A stretch of DNA of 64,000 nucleotides from Acanthacorydalis orientalis (taxonomy: Eukaryota > Arthropoda > Insecta > Megaloptera > Corydalidae): contig CM068315.1 in assembly GCA_034766995.1 (NCBI GenBank), positions 21,681,844-21,745,843 of the forward strand, given 5' to 3'. Positions 25,131-36,983 of the stretch are shown here, piece by piece; within the stretch, counting starts at the first letter, position 1, and every line of letters starts with the position of its first letter. The notes under the pieces are model-generated. The model searched no databases and was not told where the DNA came from. It was given only the letters and a program-made list of their open reading frames with translations. The position numbers and the translations under genes were made by a program.

Positions 25131-25232
25131 TATGCGATACGAACGAAGCGAATCGAGAGGGCGGGAGAAGCGAGCGGGAGCGGAGCTCATGGGAACGACA
25201 AGCATTGAGACTAGGGGCTGAGCCCCCTAGTT
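25131..25232. other. GC-rich island with a strong hairpin
   Basis: About 100 bp of purine-rich, GC-rich sequence (repeated GCGA/GCGGGAG-type words such as GAACGAAGCGAATCGAGAGG) in otherwise AT-rich DNA. It ends in a near-perfect hairpin at 25211-25230 (CTAGGGGCTGAGCCCCCTAG). A related composition and entry sequence (TTAATATAT, then CGATAC) follows the TA tract at 62379-62436. The family is unknown. The hairpin and the shared position after TA tracts suggest a repeat end. Confidence 0.5.
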
Positions 25233-25782
25233 ATTTAATAAAATAATTTCTGTATTATTTAATATTTTTTTAATTGTAAAGTATGTTGAATTAAACATCG
25301 AAATATAATAGAGGTACTTATGAAATCGACATACAAAGAAGAAGGGGTACGTTTGAACATTTAATTCATTACTCAATGAAGCAAGTTACCTGAATAAAAA
25401 ACTATAACTTTTCTTGAAAGAGTATTTTCTATAATATTTTAAGATATTGTATATACTAAAAATCACATTATATTTGATAAGTAAAAACAGAAAAAAATGA
25501 AAATAGTACTCTACCAACTATATTCAAACATATCCCATCACGAAGTTATTTTGAACACTACTGGGAGCACATTTGATCACGTTCTTAATGTATATTATAC
25601 ACGTTTAAATGATTAGAAAAATGTATAGAGAAACTGATTAAGAAATTGTCTTTAATACATTTTCTTGCGAATTTAAGAATATTTTTGTAAATCTTTAACA
25701 TTTATAGTTAATGTGTATAAAGTGTACAGGAAATTTCAATTAACTGTACTTTCTTCATTTAATTTAACCCAAACAACAATAA
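25233..25782. other. AT-rich intergenic DNA
   Basis: Nothing recognisable before the short (TA)n at 25783-25799. Confidence 0.55.
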
Positions 25783-25799
25783 ATATATATATATATATA

Positions 25800-27065
25800 G
25801 TCAAGTCTTTTTATGCGGTAGATACATTCGACACATAAACCGCATATAAAAAAATCGCACAAGAAACACATAAGTTAGGAATTTTTAAAAATTACGAAAA
25901 ATTACGAATACGTTTCATAATTTTCTAAAACCGCATAAAACCAAAGCAATGAGTTAAAATACACCCAATTTGCATAAGAAGTTTATGAAAATTTTGAAAA
26001 ATAAGAATGCCTAAAAAAATCCTTCGAAAGTAGGAAAGAAATTGATATAAAAATTAAAATAAGTTTGTTTTAAAACTTTATTCATTTAATTTCATTGAAA
26101 AGTAACAATACTTTTTACATTTTTCATCAGCATTATCATGATTTTCTGACAATGTTCGGCACCATTTACGAACTGGCGCTATTCACTTTCATCACAAGAA
26201 GAGATAGTCAGTGCATCAGATCTGCATGCTAAAAACAATGGTTCTTCACAAACAGCATTAACGTCAACTTTATCCTCATTCTGTGTTAATTTTTTTTTCC
26301 TCAGATAAAGTAATCAGTGATTAAGCCTTGAAATGATGATTTTAGTAATTTTTATACAATTCGCGATATCTAGACAAACAAATATTCAGCTCACGTTAGA
26401 ATTTTAAGGCTCGTTCAGAATTTGTGTCATGAACAAGAAAATGATTTTTCAATCTATTGCAAAGTTGAAGACCTCCTCGAATTATATTTGCAGTGAGGAG
26501 AATGAATTTTTCTTTCGCTGCACTATCGTTTTCTGGATCTTCGACGATATCTAAAGTTATGCCAATAATATCATTGTCACTTAAGGCATTATCCACAAGC
26601 AATTCGTTGACATTAATCTGACTAAAGGTATCAAAACCTTCTCCACTAATTTCATGTGCTAAAGTAATGATTTCAACTAATAATTTCGATATTTAAATGG
26701 TTACACTGTTTGCAACAATCCGGTTCAAGCTGGTTTCCAGTAAGTATTTAAAGTTTGTGGTATTATTTCAGCGATAGCAGATACAGCATGATTTAAACAG
26801 TCCAAAATAGATTTTTTCCAAATATCAGTTACTGTTAGTAACATAGTTCCTACTTTATCCAATATAAATTGATAAGTGTGCTTAACGTAATATTTTTTTT
26901 CAAAAAAAGTAATTATGCCTTGATCTAATGGCTGAATGATCTAATGCTTGTTGTATAGGGTGGAAAAAGCACTACGTACACATTTGGATGTTCTAAGTGC
27001 GGATGACCTGGTGCACTGTCAACAATTAATAAATTAATAGAACTTTAAAATCGAGAGCTTTCTGC
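25800..27065 (-). mobile_element. Tigger/pogo-type transposon pseudogene
   Basis: Minus-strand remnants match the Tigger (pogo superfamily) DDE transposase. The second catalytic region is LIVDSAPGHPHLEHPN (about 26990-27035), followed by YVVLFPPYTTS. After a frameshift comes the third Asp region QPLDQGIITFFEKKYY (about 26885-26935), then HTYQFILDKVGTM, a WKKSILDCLNHA helix region, and a C-terminal acidic part (26396-26602) resembling TIGD1-type proteins (LVDNALSDNDIIG). The low-coordinate end, right after (TA)n at 25799, reads GTCAAGTCTTTTTATGCGG and is a plausible terminal repeat. The N-terminal CENP-B-like DNA-binding part and first Asp were not found. Stops and frameshifts make it inactive. 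Confidence 0.82.
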
Positions 27066-28084
27066 TTCATATAATTTGGGTATAATATGCACCTCATAAC
27101 TTCAAAACTGCATTAAAAATATACACATAAAAAAACTCGAATATATATATATATATATATCCATTAGAATAGAGTTATAACTAAAATAAACAATTATATG
27201 AAAAAAATAATTATATAATTCACTATAGAACTGTATTGGTTTTTATTACATTTTCTGCATATTGTAAAATTATTATCCTTTAACTATGATTACAGTTTTG
27301 CAAAATATTCATTAATTACTATTAAAGATTAATCCTCTGTATTAAATACTCATGATAAATACAGCATTGTAGATCAGAATTTAATTTTACAAATGTCAAA
27401 ACTCATATATGGTTCATTAAATGAGGTTCAGACGCAAATTCTGTCTACAAAACTATAATGTTCTACGTATCCGCTTGAAACTTAAGTGATGATTGCACTA
27501 CAGAATTTTGGTATACCTGTCGGTTAACATTTTTATAACTGTAATAAGAAACCAAGATGTGACTGAACAAATAGGTCTATGTATCACTCATCTAAGAATA
27601 AGAAAATATAAGAACCACCTCGAACAATGCAAACATCTGATTACAATATTTGAACATATTCTTGTCGCGTATGAAACGCCCATATCAAGTTTATGTTGTT
27701 CATTGGGACTGTTCATTTCAATCTAAACGCGACATCAGACGTGCATGTTATCATGCACGTTATATCATGCATATCATGCACATGAATAAATAGTGTAAAC
27801 TTATGTTTACACTATTTATTCACTTATAATTGTATAAGACCAAAATGCTTGCTCAGATTTGAACGCGCATTAAAAAAGACTATTATATTAAGTTATAGTA
27901 GTTTAAAGTTTTAGTATAAAATCAATCGTCATATGCAAAAAATAAAACAATATCCAAACTTCAGTTCTTTTTTTATTGAAAAATTATAATAAAAAATGTA
28001 AATTAAAAATCTAGCTTGAAAATATTTATTATTTACTAATGTATTGAGATTTGTTTAGAGAAGCAAATTCTATACATATATGTT
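27066..28084. other. AT-rich intergenic DNA
   Basis: Contains (TA)10 at 27141-27160 and the paired hairpins listed separately. The 77-codon frame at 27493-27726 shows no family I recognise and has no supporting signal. Confidence 0.5.
27739..27821. repeat. Two adjacent perfect hairpins with identical TTAT loops
   Basis: The first hairpin has 9-bp arms at 27739-27747 and 27752-27760 (ACGTGCATG) with loop TTAT. The second has 17-bp arms at 27784-27800 and 27805-27821 (GAATAAATAGTGTAAAC), also with loop TTAT. Both arm pairs match perfectly. No gene is associated. Confidence 0.85.
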
Positions 28085-29215
28085 TGCATGAGAGATGAAT
28101 GGAAAGTTTTGCGTACGAACTTATAACTTTTGAAAGAGAAGGCAACAAACTTCGTGCATGTACATTATGTGCCTCTAATCATTATACAAAACTCTACTTA
28201 GTTATATGCCCTACAGTGGCCGGTAAGCAGTGAGCGTAAATATGGGGCTTTATAGGAATTCCCGTTCAGTTCCTTTAAGTAAAGTTCCGCAATAAATTCC
28301 TGACAAATGAAAATGTATCACTTCTAAGCATTAAACGACAACTAAAAATGTTTCTATTGATCATTATATTAACAAATTTACCATTAACGAACCTCATTAA
28401 AGTGAGCTTCATACGGAAAACAATGAAATTTACCGACAACGTTCATTCTTTCGCCATGAAGACCGCCTGATAACTCAAAATGTTAATGTTATAAAATTCT
28501 ATAGTTCTATAGAAACAGTAGACAATATCATACACATTTAGGTTATATAAAAATTGTGCTCATTACGTACCGCGAATATTAACCCCAGAAATAAAAATCA
28601 AACGGTTTCAAACTTGTCGAAAAAAATTTTAAGCGATAGAAACTGAAAATGATATTTTTATTGTCTATACCCATTGTGGATGACACCTGGATGTATCATT
28701 TTGACTGTCAACATTTAAAAAAAGCTATAGTGACTGTAACAGAGCAAAAAGGCATAAGTCCAGGTATTCTATGGCAGAGTAATGGCGACACTCTTCTGAA
28801 ATTTGTGTTTATTTGGCGTATTTCTTAGAAAATGATCAATAGTAAACACACAACGGTACGGTAAAATCTCGAGAAATATCTGGATCGTCGAAACTGAACC
28901 GTGTCTCATCATGACAATGTAAAACCAATAATTTTAAATATCACACAGACGGACCTAAAATAGAATAAAATTGATATCCACTATATCTTTCTTACAGTCC
29001 AGATCTGATACTATCTGACTTACACTTTTTCGTAGTAACGAAAAGCATTTTAATCTGACAACAAAAATTAAGATTGCCGTATATGAATGTTTAAAGAAAA
29101 AACATCACATTTATTTACTGACAAAATAAAGAAACGTATTACACATTGGCACAAATGTTATAATAATGGTGGTGATTATGATGCAAAATAAATACACTAG
29201 TTAAAATGTTATATT
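28085..29215 (+). mobile_element. Heavily decayed mariner transposon
   Basis: Remnants follow mariner order: an N-terminal stretch around 28440-28480 that has a counterpart at 63540-63570, a first catalytic region VDDTWMYHFD (about 28676-28706), a second-Asp region HHDNVKPII (about 28910-28940), and a third-Asp region SYSPDLILSDLHFF (about 28990-29030). Numerous stops and frameshifts are present. The terminal repeats are not defined, so the borders are estimates. Confidence 0.65.
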
Positions 29216-29430
29216 CCACACTTTATTTCATTTCAGTATTTCAAACTAATCAATAGTTATTTTCCTATACAAAATTCTCCTATACAAAATTTTTGAGAAA
29301 CTCTGCATGTAAATAGGAGTACTGTTCATTTATTTGTATAAATTCAGAATTATTGTACTTTAACTCAACAAAAATATTGATGTTATGAAATGAAATTTGT
29401 TTAATGAATTTGTCTTTGAATGTTCTTTGT

Positions 29431-29538
<108 letters not shown>

Positions 29539-29726
29539 CTATAAATGATTATCATTGATAAAAACAAAATTATTATAGTTATTGCTAATTTGTTACCATC
29601 AATTACTATATATTTTCTTTATGAACTAACAGTTGCAACATTAAATGTTTTTTAATTAATCAAATATAGTCGTCAATAAAAACCGATAATTTTTTATCAA
29701 TATGCTTCAAGGCTTAATGAAAAAAG

Positions 29727-29729
<3 letters not shown>

Positions 29730-29777
<48 letters not shown>
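29730..29777. repeat. (TA)n microsatellite
   Basis: About 24 TA units. They abut the left end of the mariner copy at 29780. Confidence 0.97.
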
Positions 29778-29779
<2 letters not shown>

Positions 29780-29780
<1 letters not shown>

Positions 29781-30719
29781 GAGGTCAGACAATTAAGTAA
29801 TGCGACAAAATTCAAAAATCGAGTATATTTAAAAATTAAGGTACATCGCTGCGATCCCCTTCAAAGTAGTCCCCTCCCGCATCTATACACTTATTCCAGC
29901 GAGTTTTCCAGTTTTCGTAACAATTCTGGAACACTTCTTGTGGTAACACTTCTTCTGGAACACTTCTTCTCCGAGTACCTTCGTCACAGATTCTTGGATA
30001 TCTTCAACGGTGTCAAAATGTCGACCTTTGACGAATTTTTTCATATGGGGGAATAGGAAAAAGTCGCAGGGTGACATGTCCGGTGAATAGGGCGGTTGTG
30101 GTAACGTTGCGATGCCTTTAGACGCCAAAAACTGAGACACACTGAACGCACTGTGACAGGGAGCATTGTCGTGATGCAGAACCCAAGTCTTCGCGATCTC
30201 TGGATGCACTCTGAGCACCCTTTTTCGTAATTTTTCGAGCACATTGCGGTAGAATACTTGATTTACGGTTTGTCCAGGTGGTACGAACTCTTTGTGAACC
30301 ACCCCTTTGCTGTCGAAGAAGCAAATCAACATGGTTTTCACTTTGGACTTGCTCATTCTCGCCTTCTTTGGCCTTGGTGCTCGAGGGGACAGCCACTGTT
30401 GGCTTTGTCGTTTAGTTTCGAGGTCATATTGAAAGAACCAACTTTCATCACCAGTAATAGCTCGATCGAGAAGAGTAGGATTACTTTCAACCTGCTCGAG
30501 ACAATCTTGAGCGATGTTCATTCGGTGGGCTTCGTGACATGCACTACTCGCGCGTTGTTACAAAACACTAAACAGCTGGCGAAGAAATGATCGTACGAGG
30601 GTGGTCAAGGTTTAATCGAGAGAGTAGGGATCTGCTATTACGGTGGCGGAGTTACAGGTTCGCAGTGTTACCACAGGCCGAGAAAAAAATCGGTCGCATT
30701 ACTTAATTGTCTGACCTCG
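29780..30719 (-). mobile_element. Headless mariner, CGAGGTCAGACAATTAAG family, longest copy
   Basis: A 940-bp element with both ends (CGAGGTCAGACAATTAAG and its mirror, TA at 30720-30721). A 212-codon open frame (30521 down to 29883) starts MNIAQDCLEQ and holds the first catalytic site ITGDESWFFQYDLETK, the LICFFDSKGVVHKEFVPPGQ block, the second site HHDNAPCHSA and the third site YSPDMSPCDFFLFPHMKK. All three Asp residues and their spacing are intact. The N-terminal HTH domain (roughly the first 120-150 residues of a normal 345-residue transposase) is missing, and the C-terminus is rearranged: a duplicated stretch around EEVFQKK in 29930-29970 shifts the end of the frame. A copy like this must be mobilised in trans. 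It shares its 5' junction with the copies at 4673 and 5459. Confidence 0.95.
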
Positions 30720-30721
30720 TA

Positions 30722-31559
30722 TAACCTCAATCGATTGTCAAAAATACCTTTCCCCTATTGAAAAACTCTATATATAGAGTACATTCGGTGTCCATTATTA
30801 TACACATAAAGTTGATTTTGTAGTATTTTATTTTTCACCTCACGTTATTGAATTACAATTTCAAAAATATGTAAGAAGTAAACAAAATAAAGAAAATATA
30901 ATAAAAATTATAATTCAAATTTCAATATTACATTTGACAAAATGATTTTTAATACAGCAATAAATTTTATTTTCCTAGCCTTTGGAGGTTCTGCTTATCT
31001 GAAAAGTACGATTATATACGCCATTGAAAAATACAATAAATTATAACTTACAAGTCATAAATTCCGAGAAATTAGTACAATATCTATTTATTAGCTTATT
31101 TAAACAAATAGTAAGATATTTGTAGCCCAAGAACCAATTTTCTATTTACAGTAATTTTCATTCTATATAATATTGATTGGCATAAAAATGCAGATGAAAC
31201 TATTTTGAAATCCTTCAAATACTTAAGAAGTAAAAGTGTGCCAATAAAGCACAGTACTACAATTGAAATGAATAAATTTAAGAAAAATCTTCAGAAAAAA
31301 ACTGATTGAAATACAATTTTAATTTACTGATTACGGATACATAAGATGATCGTATAAGAATAAATCTCTGAACAAGCATCTACTGTTCAGCAAACTAATT
31401 TAGACAATTGACTTCGATCAATGGCCGAAATTAAGATAAGGATATAAAGCAAAAAAAATATTCTAATGCTAATCAAACAGGTGTCTTTTTAAATTTATAT
31501 CTAAGAAAAGTTTAAAATTGTGAGAACCTTCAGTTCAAAACGAGCATTATAAATACAAT
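30722..31559. other. AT-rich intergenic DNA
   Basis: Nothing recognisable. Confidence 0.55.
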
Positions 31560-31582
31560 TATATATATATATATATGTATGT

Positions 31583-31672
<90 letters not shown>
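31560..31672. repeat. (TA)n microsatellite with GTAT interruptions
   Basis: About 113 bp of TA units broken by two short TATGTATG steps. Confidence 0.96.
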
Positions 31673-31675
<3 letters not shown>

Positions 31676-32542
31676 AGCAGAGGATAAATTTGCTGTCATT
31701 GAATTTCTTACAGAAAAAAAATCTTATCGACAGATAATACACAAAATCCGAAATCACTGCCATTCTGGCACGATATGTAGCCCAATGCCAAAAAAATATT
31801 AAAGTCTAACAAATTAAATATATAATGTCTAATATATAATATCTAAAAATATTAATGTGGAAAAATTATGGTGAAAATATAATTTTAAATTGTTGCACAT
31901 AATGTAAGGCCAGCCTAAAGAGCATATCTTCCAAAGATATTCATTATTGTTTTGATTTACAAATCGAGAATAGAGCAGTGCATAAATGATTTGAGAGTAA
32001 TTTTAACAGGATAAACATTATAATTATATTTAAAATAATAATATATTTTTGTGTCTCTTTATTCACACGTTCTATTTGAAAATATTAGATTATATAGAAA
32101 AATGTTGACTTGAGTAAATTCTTTATTACTGTAATATAGTTATGTGTAAGTATGTTATGTAACTATGCAATAAAAATCATATAAACAAAATATTACATAT
32201 ACAAACAAAGGAAAGGAAGTGTCAAAAAAGGACACACACTACTACAATAAGTTTTATTTGAACACAAACGATATAACAAACAATAAAAAATCATAACATA
32301 CATCAGTTAGAAAAAATGAAAACAATAAATTAATTAATAAACTAAAAAATCAACGAATAAATTTTGACAGTAGTACTGAAAAAATCATCAAATCGCCTAT
32401 TCGAACTTTTTTCTATACTCGAACGGAAAATATTTTGACTTTTTATTGTTTTATATATAACTTTGTTTAGAGGTAATCGATGCATATTTATACTATATAC
32501 ATTTTTTTCCAGTTACCATAGTGTATAATAATAATGTCAACA
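31673..32542. other. AT-rich intergenic DNA
   Basis: Nothing recognisable. Confidence 0.55.
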
Positions 32543-32544
32543 TA

Positions 32545-32981
32545 CAAGGTTTAGCAATCTAATTCCCGGATTGGAGGAGAACTGCTGAATTGGAGTTACA
32601 TTACATTAAACCAAAAGTAAAACAGCATATAATAGTTCAGTTTTATCAATAGAAGTTGATCAAGCGAAGATCGAACAGCTGTTATTTTCTGCACAGAAAG
32701 CTAACGTGTACATCGTGTTTTTATCAGTTGTCATGGAGCAACGAATAAATATTAAATTTTATTTTAAATTAAGGGAAACTACAACAGAAACTTACGAAAT
32801 GTCGAAAACTGTGTGCTGTAATAACACCTTAAGTCGTACTAGTGTGTTTAATTGGTTTAAACACTTCAACAATAGACTTGAGAATGTTCAAGATAACGCT
32901 GAACCGGGCATCCATCGATCTTTTGAAATGCATACTCGATTACAAATGTTTATGAAATTTTGGGAAAAAATCGTCAATTAA
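32545..32981 (+). mobile_element. Mariner 5' fragment encoding the N-terminal HTH domain
   Basis: A putative left end CAAGGTTTAGCAATCTAATT follows TA at 32543-32544. The open frame 32706-32981 begins at the usual mariner start MEQRINIKFYFKL (Met at 32733) and contains the first HTH (TTTETYEMSKTV..NNTLSRTSVFNWFKHF), then the linker region decayed from GRPST. The sequence breaks off at about 32985 before any catalytic motif. It is reciprocal to the headless copies elsewhere but belongs to a different family. Confidence 0.82.
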
Positions 32982-33212
32982 CGTACGTTTTTTAACGTAT
33001 GGAAAAATTACCATTATTTAATAAATTTTAAATAAATATAATTTATCCGTTTATTGATTCGATATATTTTTATAAAAATTCTGAACTTTAAAAATTAAAT
33101 TAAAATAAATTTGTACAATTTTTTACGTTCTATCACACATTTTTTAAGTAAAAATAAATTTGGCAAAGAAGTTGTGACTAATTTCATTTCTATTCGAATG
33201 ATTTTTACTTTA

Positions 33213-34592
33213 CGGTGAATTCATCTCTGTTTCATCAAATCTTTAAATGACAAAATGAATATCACGGAAACAGCGCATGAAGTTGTTTTTATGTGGGAAT
33301 ATAAAACGTGAATTAACCTTAGGTGGACGGTTTAAAGAGTAACTTAGTTCGTGTACTTACTGAAGGAGAGTGAAACAACTGTATATGTTTTCATATAGTT
33401 CCATCCGTTTACTAACACATGTGAAGTTGCAAGTAAATCCGCCTATAATTCTTCATTTGGCAGTTGTTTTAACACAAACGTTTCATACGAAAGTGCAAAA
33501 TGGATCAAATCTGAATTGAAGGTGTGATTTACTTCTTTTTTAGAAGAAAACACAGCAAAAGAAATCTATAAGAGAATATTAACTACACCGAGTAAATCTT
33601 ACCCTTCCTACGAAACCGTTCGACTTTTAGTGAATGAATTTAAACGTGGCAGTACGAGCATCAAACAACTCTCAGAAGCCACGAAAATAACTGTCACGCC
33701 ATCACCATCGATTAAGTACACGATATAGTTTTGTCCGACCGGTTAGTGAAAGTGAGAGAGATATCAGAGGTCATAGATATCTCAACTGAGTGAACATATT
33801 TCTTTTGCATAATAGATTATTGCATATGGAAAAACTTTCTGCAAAATGGATGCAGCGGTTGCTGAGTGCAGAGAAAAAAAGAATTCGTATGCGAACATTA
33901 GCCGACTTCTTGAAAGTGTTTAAGAGGAATCCAACGAAATTCATGCGGCTTTGTGTAACCATAGACGAAAATTGGATTCACAATTACACATTAGAATCAA
34001 AAACGGACTCGAAATAGTAAACTAAATGCGGTGAAATGACTCAAAAGAAAGCAAAGATTATTCACTCGGCTAGAAAGTAATAGCATCTGTTTTCTGGGGT
34101 GCGAAGGGAATTCTCTTAGTCGACTATCTTCAAAAAGAAAAACAATTACTGTCCAATACAACATAGCACTTTTGGGGAAGTAAAGGTAGCAATCGGAGAA
34201 AAACATCCCGTAATAGCTAAGAAAAATGTATTGTTTCATCATGAAAATGCACCGGCGTTGTTGCTCAGTAAAAATTGGTCAAATTTAAGTTTGAAATCCT
34301 TTTGCATCCACTGTATTCTTCTGATTTGGCTCCTTCGAACTTCCATCTGTTCCCGAAATTTAAATTTTTCCTGACTGGAAAGCGATTTGGATCGAATGAA
34401 TAGACGATAGAGGCCACAAACGGCTATTTTGAAAACATCGAAAAAAACAATTCCTCGTGGGAATCGCAAAGCTAGAAGAACATTAGGGCAAGTGCACTGA
34501 GTTTCAAGAGAATTATGCCGAAAAATCATGCACACTTTCAAACTCAAGCTGTTGTCTTTACTATCCAACCAAGTTACTTTCAAACCTCCCTC

Positions 34593-34593
<1 letters not shown>
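33213..34593 (+). mobile_element. Mariner transposon with duplicated terminal repeat, dead copy
   Basis: About 1380 bp. It aligns to the minus-strand copy at 46500-47858, which shows the true left end (GGGCGGTTTAAAGAGTAACT). Here the outermost ~30 bp are missing, but an internal copy of that end remains at 33328-33350 (GGACGGTTTAAAGAGTAACT). Coding remnants: an HTH region (ENTAKEIYKRILTTPSKSYPSYETVR, about 33545-33625), an open part 33790-34017 with the first catalytic site VTIDENWIHNYTLESK, a second site decayed to HHENAPA (Asp to Glu, about 34237) and a third site YSSDLAPSNFHLFPKFKF (Asp to Asn, about 34315). The right end ACTTTCAAACCTCCCTCG stops at 34593 against a TA tract. Confidence 0.88.
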
Positions 34594-34640
<47 letters not shown>

Positions 34641-34643
34641 CAT

Positions 34644-34701
<58 letters not shown>
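34594..34701. repeat. (TA)n microsatellite, two blocks
   Basis: Two TA blocks (to about 34638 and 34651-34701) separated by ACATTATATAC. The first directly follows the right end of a mariner. Confidence 0.96.
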
Positions 34702-34702
<1 letters not shown>

Positions 34703-35139
34703 TTATTCATTATTTGTACGAAAATAATTTTTTGATTCATCATTTGATCATTGTTAATTTAATCAACAATATTTCACTGTTCTATAATAAAATACCGGAT
34801 AAGTTTCAATTTGTTTGAGTATCATTTCTGCATGACAATTAAACGAATGCCAAAAATTAATAAATAAAAGAAACAAAATATATAATTAAAGTACAAACAA
34901 AACTGACTTCTGTCGTTCTACTAATTTATTTTGTAAAAAATAAAACGATACACAGTCATCTTTTTTAATTCAATTGTTATAATTTTTTGTGAGCTAGCAT
35001 CTAGCGAAAACAAACTGCTCCTGTGCTTCATCTTGAATTGTTCTTTTTTACTAAAATTACTGTCCGCAAGTTCAGTAACATTATTTAAAACTATTTGTCC
35101 AACAAAGATAATTCCTTTTTTAGAAATGAAACATTATTA
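34702..35139. other. AT-rich intergenic DNA
   Basis: Nothing recognisable. Confidence 0.5.
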
Positions 35140-35385
35140 TTTCCACATTCAGCGATCTTCTTAGAATTGCGCTCTCTATTGCCTCTTCGAAGATTTAGAC
35201 CGAATGAAGAGGTCATAGAGAGCGCGAACAACTATTTTAAGGATCTCGAAGAAATCCACTTCAGAGAGGCAATCGCGAATTTGGAGACACTTTGGGGCAA
35301 ATGCAAAATAAAGTACACTTTGAAACTATTTTCTTTAATATGGAATCAAGTTACTCTTCAAGCCGCCTACGTACTTTATATACAA
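35140..35385 (+). mobile_element. Mariner 3' fragment, same family as 33213 and 46500
   Basis: The frame 35095-35397 contains RFRPNEEVIESANNYF and FREAIANLETLWGKC, which is the C-terminal end of the transposase encoded by the GGGCGGTTTAAAGAG family. It is followed by a right end (AAGTTACTCTTCAAGCCGCC) related to that of the copy ending at 34593. Everything upstream is lost. Confidence 0.75.
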
Positions 35386-35939
35386 AGAGACTTATAAGAT
35401 AGAAAGGGTACATAATGTTACCTTCCATAATATAAAACATACAATTTTTATATTTAAAAAATAGAATTTAGGCCTGTTAATGATCATATTAGTTTATTCT
35501 GCTTTATCAGAGAGTGTTTTTTATAACGAAATAAAATTTATTTTCTGTATAATAGTATTTTTTTCAAATGGACTAAGTATTTAAGACGTAACTAATATTT
35601 ATATTGTTGCTCATTTTTTTAATGTTCTCCAATCGTTTGAAAAACTATCAGCATCTCTCCCGGAATTATTCTATTTGCTTTTACACATATGTTCGATTGT
35701 ATACTTCGATTCTTGCCTCTAACTGGTTGTTATGTATATGCAAAATAAACAATATTTAATATGTATATTGTACAACGTTGATACCCGTTGTAATTAAATC
35801 CGAACATATAATCTACTCTTATAATAAATATCATCGTCTTGTAATATTTCCAAGAACACCGATAAGTTCGTCAGCTATTCTTCAACTACAGGAAGTGACT
35901 TGTGCATATACATACACACATGCATGTATCTGTAAATAT
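35386..35939. other. AT-rich intergenic DNA
   Basis: Nothing recognisable. Confidence 0.5.
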
Positions 35940-35979
35940 GTGTGTATATATATGCATACATATATATAGTATATATATG

Positions 35980-36036
<57 letters not shown>
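35940..36036. repeat. (TA)n/(TGCATA)n microsatellite
   Basis: An irregular TA/TGCATACA mixture followed by about 22 TA units. Confidence 0.93.
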
Positions 36037-36230
36037 CTATTCAATGTAATACAAATTCACATTTCTAGTCACTGTCCTATGGATAAAATGACAAGTATCT
36101 ATGGTGATGAGAAATGTTTGCTTTGTCAGATCATTGGCTTCGAGTTTAATTTATTAAGTTTCGTTCTTAGGAATTTTTTATGATTAAATATATTTTGCTG
36201 TGAAAACAAATTTTTTTCTTTCTGTTTCTT

Positions 36231-36236
<6 letters not shown>

Positions 36237-36301
<65 letters not shown>

Positions 36302-36302
36302 A
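36237..36302. repeat. Compound microsatellite (TA)n-(TG)n
   Basis: About 22 TA units then about 10 TG units. Confidence 0.96.
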
Positions 36303-36604
36303 CCTATATTACACACCTCTTTGAATTCTTTTGCAGGATTATTAATTTCAAACTGAAAATTTATGTACAAAAAAGGAAAAAGAAATATTATTTTTTTGCA
36401 TAATGTTTAAAAAGAATTATATTTTCAAATAAATGAAATATTTTTCTTATAAAAATACTTTATTAAATATCAGTCATGTAATGGTTAAAAACCGTTATAA
36501 TTTATTTTTGTAAAATAAAAAAGCATGCAATTGAAGGGTAAAACACCGTACATATTTGGAAAAATTAAATGACGAAACCTAATAACATACTGATGTGTGT
36601 ATGG

Positions 36605-36664
<60 letters not shown>
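36605..36664. repeat. Compound microsatellite (CA)n-(TA)n
   Basis: About 9 CA units then about 17 TA units, ending TGTGTG. Confidence 0.96.
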
Positions 36665-36983
36665 TCGCCTTAAAATCGACTTTATATTCAAATAAAATAT
36701 ACATTTGAATATACATATAAAATAAATAATAGAAATACACGAAAATTGTATTATTCATTTTTTATTCTCTCGTTTCTAATAAGTCATACAAGAGAGAATC
36801 TAAGTGAAAAAGAAAAGTTAGAAAGCAGATGAACGCTGACCTAGTGTTAGGTTGATACCTTGAAAAAATGTATTTATCGCATATGGGATTAAATTGGAAA
36901 TACTGTGACTGAACTATGTTTTTTGGTCAATTAAAACCCTATATTTCTAAATTTACTCAAAACTCTGAGGTGGTATAAATTTT
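36665..36983. other. AT-rich intergenic DNA
   Basis: May include the unrecognised upstream part of the mariner fragment at 36984. Nothing definite was seen. Confidence 0.4.

Noticed and set aside
27493..27726. 77-codon frame before the twin hairpins
   Set aside because: No family recognised. In this AT-rich DNA a frame of this length is expected by chance.
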